NCBI GenBank assembly: GCA_009777165.1
Contig: WRML01000007.1
Span: 1 to 18,837, forward strand
Origin: Kiritimatiellota bacterium
GTDB taxonomy: Bacteria; Verrucomicrobiota; Kiritimatiellia; RFP12; UBA1067
Direction: 5' to 3'
DNA length: 18,837 nt
This document shows, one piece after another, positions 7,401 to 13,221 of this stretch (positions are counted from its first letter, which is position 1; every line of letters begins with the position of its first letter). The translations under genes and the position numbers were made by a program. The notes under the pieces are model-generated. The model had not been told where the DNA came from and did no database searches. It saw nothing but the letters and a program-made list of their open reading frames with translations.

Positions 7401-10400
7401 GGTCGTGCCGAGGGGGCCGGTGGCGGTGAGGGGGAGGCCTTTGTTGTTCCCGGAGGCGACGTAGGTGAACGTGCTGGTGTTGCCGAGGGGGTCGGTGGTG
7501 AGGGTGGGGCGGTGGGCGGCGTCGTAGGCGTAGGTGGTGGTGTTGCCGAGGGGGTCGGTGGCGGCGGTGAGGCGGTGCTGGGGGTCGTAGGCGTAGCGCC
7601 ATTCGTTGCCGAGCGCGTCGGTGCGGTTGGTGAGGTTGTGGAACCTGTCGTAGTGCTGGACGGTCTCGTTGCCGAGGGGGTCGGTGGCGCGGGTGACGCG
7701 GTCTTGGCCGTCGCGGAGGAGGGCGGTGGTGTTGCCGAGGGGGTCTTCCCTTCCCGTCTCGCGGCGGCGGGCGTCGAAGCGGTAGGTGGTGGTTCCGCCG
7801 TCGGGGGCGGTCTCGAGGGTCTCGGCGCCGGTGTAGCGGAAGTCCCAGGCGTTGGTGTGGGCGTTCCACTGGAGCATGACGCGCCCGACGCTGTCGTACC
7901 GGTTGGAGGCGGTGACGGCGTTCGCGGGGTCGGTGATGGTGAGGAGGCGGCCGTCGGCGTCGTAGGCGTATTTCCAGACGCTGCCCTCGGGGTCGGTGTA
8001 GGTGGTGAGGTTGCCCTTGGCGTCGTAGGCGTAATAGGCGTTGCGGGCGGTGCCGTCGCCGGAGGTGTAGGCGCGTGTGATGCGGCGGGGGGAGGTGGTG
8101 CTGTAGGTGAAGTTGAGGGCGCGGCTGTAGTGCCCGGTGACCTTGGTGAGGTTGGTGAGGGAGTTGTAGGTGAAGGTCACGGTGTGGCCGTCCGCGTCGG
8201 TGATTTTGGCGAGGCGCTTGTTGGCGTTGAAGTCGCGTTTGGTGCCGAAGCGTTCGGTGAGGGTGTGGAGGTTGCCGGACTTGGTGAGCTGCGCGGTGAC
8301 GCCGGGGGGCGGCTCGTAGCCGCCGCCGGGGCGGCGGACGTACACGAGGGACTGGTCGCCGAGGTGGACGGTGACGGCGTTGCGGGTGGCGTATTCGGTC
8401 GCCCAGTGGGTGGTGAGGGCGGCGCACATCCAGCGTTTGGCGTCGGCGGCGCCCCCCGTGTCGCTGAGCAGGTCGGGGAGGATGGCGGCGGCGACGAGCA
8501 TGGGCACGGCGTCGCGTGGGGCGCGGAGGCCGAAGGCGGCCTTGTAGTCGGTGTAGTCGTCGAGGCGGATGTCGTAGGCGTGCGTCCAGCCTCGGCCGAG
8601 GGTGCCGTCGCGGTTGTTGGCGGCGCTGGTGTAGTGGCGGCCGAGGGTGAGCCCGCGGACGCCGGAGGTGCCGAGCGTGAGGTCGGTGCTGTCGAAGTAG
8701 AGGTCGCCCGTGGCGAGGTTGACGGGGTCGTAGCTCACGGTCTTGGGGACCGCCATCTCGTCGAAGAGGCTGTAGAAGGAGGTGTTCATGTAGAGGTAGT
8801 CGCGCCAGTCGGTGTAGTCGCCGGAGTAGCCGCCGTGCTGGGTGCCGTAGTCGCCGGAGATGATCATCTGGATGACGGTGCTGCTGCCGCTCCCGTGCCC
8901 GTAGCCGATGTAGCCGCGCCCGACCCACTGCCCGTTGGTGAGGGTGCCGTTCTCGGGGAGGATGGCGAGGCCCCCGTTGCCCATGAACGCGGCGAGCGCG
9001 TAGAGGTCGCTCGACGGGTACCCCTTCAGGAGCGCGGCGACGGCGGTGAAGTTGTTGTTGTCGGCATAGTGGACTTTCACGCCTTTGGCGTTGGCGAGCG
9101 TGAGCATCTTGACGGTGGAGGCGGCGGAGGCGCCGGCGCTCAGGGTCTGCTCGATGATGGAGTGCTCCATGGCGCTCTGGAGGAGCCCCCCGGCCTTGAA
9201 CGCGGCGGAGGTATCCGACAGGAGCCCTGCGGCGGAGGCGGCGGAGCTGAACTGCGCCTTGACGTCCACGTAGCAGCCCTCCTCCTGCGCCGCGAGCCCG
9301 AAGCGGTGGTGCGTCACATCGCGCACGCCCGCCATGCGGTTGAGCAGCGCCTCCTGCATGGCGGTCTGCTCCATCCACCCCTGCCCCATGAGGTTGAGGG
9401 ATTCGGTCTGCATCTCACGGGAGGTGAGGGAGAGCCCCTGCGCTTTGTAGGACTCGGCCCTGCGGCGGCGTTTGTCCAGCGGGAACCCGGTCTCGGAGCC
9501 GCCGAAGCCGTGGACGATGGCATACGTCGCGCCGCGTTTGAGGGGGTATTGGACGGTCTGGTCGGCGTAGGTCCCGCCCGTCGCCGCGTAGGGGTGGTCG
9601 ATGGCGAGCGTCAGCGTGGCGGTGTTCGACAGGGGCGTCGCCGACTCGGTGGCGAGGATGTCGTCGTCGAGCCAGAGCGTGGCGAAGTTGACGGACAGCG
9701 TCTGTCCCTGCAGGAGGATCATGTCGCCGGGCGAGTACGTGATCCCGTCGTAGGTGAGGCCGAAGCGGACGTTGGTCGTGTGCGTGCCGACGGTCGTCGA
9801 GTCGTACCGCCAGGTGACCGTGCGGCTCCCCCCCGCAGGGACCGATCCGGCGGTGTGCCCCGAGATCAGCGAGAAGCGCGCCGGGGTCCCGCCGGAGAGC
9901 GTCATCGTCGTGAGGGTCAGCGGGAGCGTCCCGGTATTGTGGATCGTGAACGTGTTGGTCGAGTACGCCTGCTGGTGGTAGGTCGTCGCCACGGTGGTGC
10001 CAGAGACCGAGAGGCTCGGCGTGGCGGCGACGGTGCCGGAGAATGCGTAATCGTCGTCATACCACGTCGAGGTCCCCGAACGCCTGGCGGAAATCTTCAG
10101 CAGCGCGCTCTTCACCCCCGGGGACTGCCCCACGCCGGAGAAGACCACCGTGATGGGCATCCCCCCCGAATGGTTATAGACGATCCCCCCCCCCTGCGCC
10201 AAGGAGAAGGCCCCGCTCGAGTTGCTGTCCCACCTGATGTTGTAATCGAAGGCGAGCGGGTTACCATCGTTCCACGTCATCCCCACCTGGTAGGACAGCC
10301 AGCCGCTGACTTTCTCGGGGAACGTGTACGAGTAGAACGCCAGCGGCATGATGCCGCCGTACGGGTCGGCCGGGACCGGCAGGTCCACGTCCAACACGAT

Positions 10401-11702
10401 GTTCGTGCATGCAAGCGCCAGCGCCTCCTCCTCCTGCATCATCGCCATCTGCGGGGACTGGGGGGTCTTCGAGTACGTGACGGAGAGCCGCCGTCCCGCG
10501 ATGTCGCTGGTCCGGAGCAGGACGGGGTCAAGGCCGTCGTGCGTGACGGTGACGGTGTGATGGTCCGCTTCGGGAATCGCCGCCCACGTCCCCGCGCCCG
10601 ACACGGGGAAACGCAATGACACGGGGAGTTCCGCCACGGGCTCCGGGAGAATTGCGGAGGCGCCCAGGATGTCGTCCATGGACGCGCCGTGGTACGTCGT
10701 CCCGAGGATTTCGAGCAGGTTTATCGCCAGCCCGTCAAGGTACGTGAAGAGCGCGGTCTGGTTCAGGTTTTGGATCGAGTTCACGCCGACGGTCCCCCCT
10801 GCGGCGGTCAGCAGGCTTGAACGGGAATAGCCCATCGTTGAACGGATGTCGAGGCCGCTGGTTTCGGCGTAGCATTTGAAGGCGGGGTCGAGCTTATAGA
10901 CCGTCCCGCCGATGTCCACCTCGACCCACACGCGGTTGATGTGGAAACTGGACGAACTGTAGCTGTACGGGATGCCGCCGTTCGAGAGAAGCGACTCGAT
11001 CGCGGGCGTGGAGACCGTCGTGCGGAGCCAGGCGGCGGCGTCATTGCGGGGGATGGTCATCACGCCGTAACCGAAGACGGGCGAGAATCCCGAAAGCTCC
11101 AGAAGGCGGAACAGCAGCGCCGCCTGGTCATAATCGTTGCCGCTCCGTTCAAGGAGGGTCTGCTGCGCGCCTTTGAGCAGCCCGAAGTAAGGTGTGTAAC
11201 CGATGGTGTCGCGGACATGGTTGAAGATCCGCACGGGGTCATACAGAAGTCCTCGGGCGAGTTCGGCGAGCTCCGAGTCATCGGGGGGCACGGCGACGGC
11301 GGACACCATCGCCTTCATCGGCGGGACAAACAACGGGCCGCCCGTGACGGTGAAACTTCCCGGCTCGACACGTTCCGCCTGACCGTCGAACCAGCCGTCC
11401 TGGGCGTAGAGCGCAAGCGGCAGCGCCAGCGCCGCCACCGCAAGCCGCCGAAGGTTGCCGAAAGCCCCCGACGGCACTCGACGGCTATCGATGGCTGTCG
11501 ACGGCCCTCGACACGCACCGATGGCTGTCGAAGGCCCTCGATGGCTGTCGACGGCCCTCGACGGCCTTCGAAAACTAAAAACTAAAAACTGAAAACTAAA
11601 AACTAAAAACTGGAAACTGGAAACTAAAAACTGGAAACTAAAAACTAAAAACTGAAAACTAAAAACTAAAAACTGAAAACTAAAAACTAAAAACTTCTTC
11701 AC
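4494..11702 (-). CDS. Full-length RHS repeat protein with C-terminal toxin-like tip
   Basis: A 2402-aa RHS giant starting with GTG. The start overlaps the upstream stop as GTGA and has AGGA 8 nt upstream. Residues 4-44 are (FLVFSFQ)n from heptamer DNA repeats, and 45-78 come from decamer repeats. A signal-like segment (RRLAVAALALPLALYAQD) spans about 85-102. A transglutaminase-like domain (about 140-262) has YTPYFGLLKGAQQTLLERSG but GND where the catalytic Cys is expected. A HYDIN-like Ig domain covers about 560-670. Shell entry DPVNLATGDLYF begins near 992, YD repeats run from about 1145, and the RHS core ends at 2176 (YIDPLGLC). The 226-aa tip shares a GWTDS ... GFEYDVSR linker with the 802-aa cassette, then ends with a His/Gly-rich block (RHGQGYHIYDN ... 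GPHIGF) resembling small nuclease-like toxins; type not assigned. Likely a secreted or surface antagonism protein that encloses its toxin. Confidence 0.93.
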   Translation of the reverse strand: MKKFLVFSFQFLVFSFQFLVFSFQFLVSSFQFLVFSFQFLVFSFRRPSRAVDSHRGPSTAIGACRGPSTAIDSRRVPSGAFGNLRRLAVAALALPLALYAQDGWFDGQAERVEPGSFTVTGGPLFVPPMKAMVSAVAVPPDDSELAELARGLLYDPVRIFNHVRDTIGYTPYFGLLKGAQQTLLERSGNDYDQAALLFRLLELSGFSPVFGYGVMTIPRNDAAAWLRTTVSTPAIESLLSNGGIPYSYSSSSFHINRVWVEVDIGGTVYKLDPAFKCYAETSGLDIRSTMGYSRSSLLTAAGGTVGVNSIQNLNQTALFTYLDGLAINLLEILGTTYHGASMDDILGASAILPEPVAELPVSLRFPVSGAGTWAAIPEADHHTVTVTHDGLDPVLLRTSDIAGRRLSVTYSKTPQSPQMAMMQEEEALALACTNIVLDVDLPVPADPYGGIMPLAFYSYTFPEKVSGWLSYQVGMTWNDGNPLAFDYNIRWDSNSSGAFSLAQGGGIVYNHSGGMPITVVFSGVGQSPGVKSALLKISARRSGTSTWYDDDYAFSGTVAATPSLSVSGTTVATTYHQQAYSTNTFTIHNTGTLPLTLTTMTLSGGTPARFSLISGHTAGSVPAGGSRTVTWRYDSTTVGTHTTNVRFGLTYDGITYSPGDMILLQGQTLSVNFATLWLDDDILATESATPLSNTATLTLAIDHPYAATGGTYADQTVQYPLKRGATYAIVHGFGGSETGFPLDKRRRRAESYKAQGLSLTSREMQTESLNLMGQGWMEQTAMQEALLNRMAGVRDVTHHRFGLAAQEEGCYVDVKAQFSSAASAAGLLSDTSAAFKAGGLLQSAMEHSIIEQTLSAGASAASTVKMLTLANAKGVKVHYADNNNFTAVAALLKGYPSSDLYALAAFMGNGGLAILPENGTLTNGQWVGRGYIGYGHGSGSSTVIQMIISGDYGTQHGGYSGDYTDWRDYLYMNTSFYSLFDEMAVPKTVSYDPVNLATGDLYFDSTDLTLGTSGVRGLTLGRHYTSAANNRDGTLGRGWTHAYDIRLDDYTDYKAAFGLRAPRDAVPMLVAAAILPDLLSDTGGAADAKRWMCAALTTHWATEYATRNAVTVHLGDQSLVYVRRPGGGYEPPPGVTAQLTKSGNLHTLTERFGTKRDFNANKRLAKITDADGHTVTFTYNSLTNLTKVTGHYSRALNFTYSTTSPRRITRAYTSGDGTARNAYYAYDAKGNLTTYTDPEGSVWKYAYDADGRLLTITDPANAVTASNRYDSVGRVMLQWNAHTNAWDFRYTGAETLETAPDGGTTTYRFDARRRETGREDPLGNTTALLRDGQDRVTRATDPLGNETVQHYDRFHNLTNRTDALGNEWRYAYDPQHRLTAATDPLGNTTTYAYDAAHRPTLTTDPLGNTSTFTYVASGNNKGLPLTATGPLGTTATYAYIATSGYRGGYPSTTTLKGAGLPTAGIVTETRAYTTATRNLPSTVKDAKGNTTTYTYNKRGQTLTVKDPLGNTTTLTYDAAGRPLTTKDPLNRVTSYAWTPSGNPRATLLPNGGVTTNAYDLADRPLWTRDPRGTVSSNAYDIAGHVTETWAWRANVPVSRAAFAYDANGNVTSLTDALGNISYSQYDPLNRVVETTDPLNNTMANAYDGVGNLVATTNAINKVRQWEYNALGRQVKSIRPSGATDAFAYNAMGWNTAYTNAEGHVYTMAYDVFGRMTAATNALNQQVFRAWYDYNGNITNKIDGRGISIRSTYDALDRLTAVFTNGTANTQRISAFTYDAVGNMLTASNATAQLTFTYDVMNRVTNAVTKINNINYPTQWKCDLGGLVTNLTYAVGKNVSYTHDEDGLLSSVTDWLGNEWVFTRDPAGRLLSLTSPSSPMSPTSLFSYDTAGRLSSWSVDGIAGRTITYDAANRRIRDDITAGAIPKPTLQRTALNTFDVADRLVSSSVRYGQGADSTEHITETFQYDGNGALTNWLGSPLWKGGGGNAAGGLSLTYDALGRFANGSCAYDALGNRIKTMDGNLWIPNHSDSLKRPLMECDTSGNVLRYYIWGDNRLLGFIDANNNLTIAHSDDFGNVIALTDTSGNLLYSANYGAHGEDWGSIGYNPTPFTWLGGYGVQTLETDTPLKLYLTRHRVYSATLNRFLSADPMGLAGGANLYAYGEGNPMSYIDPLGLCAEQSVWSAFWEGFGEGLKGGGSILANTFTFGYSDQWGWTDSTQYQGFEYDVSRFSASVARGALAGAGTAGLGSLAAGGSTAAQVGYGGVMLAGAYQGGTQIGYGIGNVIDGNYLAGAGQIAGGSLSVYGSYAGLNSMIKASQPFVPESYWQSLSKQAPQQAAPYSIHPTYAPNGTIKSYTTYDGFGNRAFQYEVAPNVRHGQGYHIYDNSATGGIGNGPRGPHIGF
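5736..5769. repeat. Double palindrome in RHS copy 3
   Basis: Same two adjacent perfect hairpins as at 72-105, inside the 2402-aa gene. Confidence 0.85.
6053..6092. repeat. GGGGACGNA-type short tandem repeat, RHS copy 3
   Basis: Encodes SLTSPSSPMSPTS in the 2402-aa protein. Confidence 0.75.
11471..11570 (-). repeat. 10 x 10-bp tandem repeat inside RHS 5' region
   Basis: Ten consecutive degenerate decamers of the form acggc(c/t)(c/g)tcg, ending exactly where the heptamer tract begins. They encode the Arg/Pro/Ser-rich stretch at residues 45-78 (RGPSTAIGAC, RGPSTAIDSR). Three units make an in-frame 30-bp period. As with the heptamers, gain or loss of one unit would shift the frame. Confidence 0.9.
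11575..11693 (-). repeat. 17 x 7-bp tandem repeat inside RHS start
   Basis: On the plus strand exactly 17 heptamers follow one another: 11 ctaaaaa, 3 ctgaaaa, 3 ctggaaa. It begins six codons' worth of DNA from the GTG start and encodes FLVFSFQ repeats (residues 4-43). Counting on the coding strand, units 3, 6, 9, 12 and 15, which are read in the phase that would give TAG, all carry CAG instead. Unit number changes that are not multiples of three would shift the RHS frame. Confidence 0.95.
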
Positions 11703-12919
11703 GGCGCATTCCTTTCCTGCTGGACATTGGGGTTCCCGACGGGGGAGAGGTTCCTGACGGCGGCGGCGCCGGAAGGGCCGGGGAACGTATGCGTGAGACG
11801 GTCGTCAACGTCATAGGTATAGAGGACTGCCGCGCCGGCGCCGCCGCCGGGCGGCGCGATGGGATTCAGCCCCAGCCCATATTTCTCACGGTTCGTGTTG
11901 CCGTCGCCATTGAAGTCAACGTCATCCTCCCACGAATCGAAAGGCGAGAAACCGTACAGGACCCTCCACCATGCGGGGGGGATGCCGCTGCCGAGCTCCC
12001 GGATGCCGAGACAGAAAAAGCCCGAAGGCTTCTGCGCCGGGAGGGAACAGTCGCAGGTGACATTGGTGTAGCTGACTGCGGAGTCTAATGGCGAAACCAC
12101 AATGTTCGTCACCGGCAAACAATTCGGGTCATGCGCGGAAGGCGGCGGCGTGGACGGGGGGAGCGCCGCGCGCGGCACCTCGAAGAACGCCGTGCCGGGC
12201 CCGGCGGCGGCGACGGGCACCGTCTTCACGACCGACCAGTCCGGCGCGGACAGGTCCGTGGTGAAAAAGACATCCATCAGCGAGGCGGGGAAAAAGGCGG
12301 TCGTGTTCCATGCCGAGGCGAAGTGGAACGTGTCCGCGGCCGGGACGAACGCCGTGACGTTCAGCACAGGCACGTTGGCCGACGGCGGCGGCGTAGGCGG
12401 GGGCAGGTGGGCGAGCCATCCCGCATGGAAGGCAGGGATGTCCCCCTCCTCAACGAACACCCAGCGGGCCTCGACATGGGACGGTTTCAGCAACTCCGCC
12501 GTCTGCGACGGGACATTGCCGTGAAGCTGCAAGAGCCAGTTCGCATAATAAGAGCCGTCAGGCGTTTCCGTCCAGAACGGCACCTGATCGGCATTATAAA
12601 ACGCGGTGACCCCGGTGTTGTCATCCACGCAGAGCGTGACGGGATAAACCGTCACCCCGAATTGCTGCATGCTGACGAGGCCATTGAGGAAACCCTGCGG
12701 AAAGCCCGCGGGGGCCGGCCCCGGCAAGGGCAGCACGCCGTGGTAACTGACGAACGGCATCTCCGGGTCCGGCATCAATATGCCGATACCCGATGCGAGA
12801 TTGCGCTCCAAAACCATCGCCATCTCAAATGGCGTCTGCGGCTGTTGCGCCAGCGCAACAAACCCATGCACTGCAAAAAATAAAAAAGAAACGTGTAATT
12901 TTTTCATGCTTGGAATCAT
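11699..12919 (-). CDS. Secreted 406-aa protein with YD-like C-terminus, coupled to RHS gene
   Basis: I do not recognise this as a named family. The start at 12919 has GAGGGA 5 nt upstream; an ATG at 12907 (MKKLHVSFLFFAVHG) is the alternative. Extension further upstream would run through repeat-rich intergenic DNA and is unlikely. A Sec signal peptide covers about residues 5-26, ending near ALAQQ. Two proline-rich linkers (PPTPPPSA near 173; PPSTPPPSA near 256) separate globular parts. Near residue 334 is a calcium-loop-like DFNGDGNTN followed by a GLGLNP ending, a tail motif common on secreted PVC proteins. At about 365 comes LYTYDVDDRLTHTF, which looks like an RHS/YD unit. The stop overlaps the RHS GTG by 4 nt, so the two are translated together. 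It may chaperone, anchor or extend the RHS shell; this is inference. Confidence 0.85.
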   Translation of the reverse strand: MIPSMKKLHVSFLFFAVHGFVALAQQPQTPFEMAMVLERNLASGIGILMPDPEMPFVSYHGVLPLPGPAPAGFPQGFLNGLVSMQQFGVTVYPVTLCVDDNTGVTAFYNADQVPFWTETPDGSYYANWLLQLHGNVPSQTAELLKPSHVEARWVFVEEGDIPAFHAGWLAHLPPPTPPPSANVPVLNVTAFVPAADTFHFASAWNTTAFFPASLMDVFFTTDLSAPDWSVVKTVPVAAAGPGTAFFEVPRAALPPSTPPPSAHDPNCLPVTNIVVSPLDSAVSYTNVTCDCSLPAQKPSGFFCLGIRELGSGIPPAWWRVLYGFSPFDSWEDDVDFNGDGNTNREKYGLGLNPIAPPGGGAGAAVLYTYDVDDRLTHTFPGPSGAAAVRNLSPVGNPNVQQERNAP

Positions 12920-12944
12920 ATCATTCCCTCGGTCCGGAAAGCAA
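12915..12944 (-). promoter_or_regulatory. Possible sigma-70-like promoter of RHS operon
   Basis: TTGCTT (12939-12944), 18-nt spacer, TATGAT (12915-12920) on the minus strand. If used, transcription would start close to the ATG at 12907, which would favour that start over 12919. Weak evidence. Confidence 0.25.
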
Positions 12945-13156
12945 GGACTTTTTTTGGTGACGAGTGGCGAGGGATACAGGGGAATTGTTTTGTGCCCCTC
13001 TGGAGTGCGGCGACTCGCCACCGCGTTCACGCTCGGGGGTTTCTTCCTGAGGGGGCGCATACAACTCCACGCATCGGCGGCCGGACGGGCACATACCCCC
13101 TACCCTACAACCGTCCCCGAACGGCGGCGAGCCCCCGCACGCCATAAAACATCCGC

Positions 13157-13176
13157 TCTCCCCGCGTAAGGGGAGA
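13157..13176 (-). terminator. Hairpin, possible weak terminator of exporter operon
   Basis: TCTCCCC-TTACGC-GGGGAGA on the minus strand, 46 nt after the permease stop, followed by GCGGATGTTTTATGG. The T run is short and offset, so it may instead be another dispersed palindrome. Confidence 0.3.
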
Positions 13177-13191
13177 CACCGGGTAGACACC

Positions 13192-13220
13192 TCCGTCCCC
13201 TAAGTCTCCTTCGTCCCTTT
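13192..13220. repeat. GGGGACGNA-type repeat just after permease stop
   Basis: TCCGTCCCCTAAGTCTCC continuing into TTCGTCCC: the same family as the tracts in the RHS genes, starting 2 nt past the stop codon of the 515-aa permease on the minus strand. Confidence 0.65.
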
Positions 13221-13221
13221 C

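Larger units (their letters stand above)
12920..13221. other. 302-bp intergenic gap between exporter and RHS operons
   Basis: No convincing gene. It holds a GGGGACG-type repeat (13192-13220), a perfect 7-bp hairpin (13157-13176), a GC-rich GGCGA-C-TCGCC palindrome near 13018 that looks like another dispersed element, and a promoter-like sequence next to the 406-aa gene. Confidence 0.7.

Noticed and set aside
6763..9378. 871-codon minus-strand frame inside the RHS gene
   Set aside because: Arg/His/Pro-rich out-of-frame reading of the RHS coding strand; the true frame has clear RHS motifs.
6249..10619. 1456-codon open frame on the plus strand opposite the RHS gene
   Set aside because: Its product is almost all Gly, Val, Glu, Ala and Arg. 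It is a shadow of the GC-rich YD-repeat codons, with no start signal and no domain.
11471..11693. CRISPR array
   Set aside because: The repeats are contiguous 7- and 10-bp units with no spacers and lie within a coding frame; no cas gene is present.
12920..13060. 47-codon upstream extension of the 406-aa gene
   Set aside because: It runs through repeat-like intergenic DNA, has no SD, and would bury the signal peptide.
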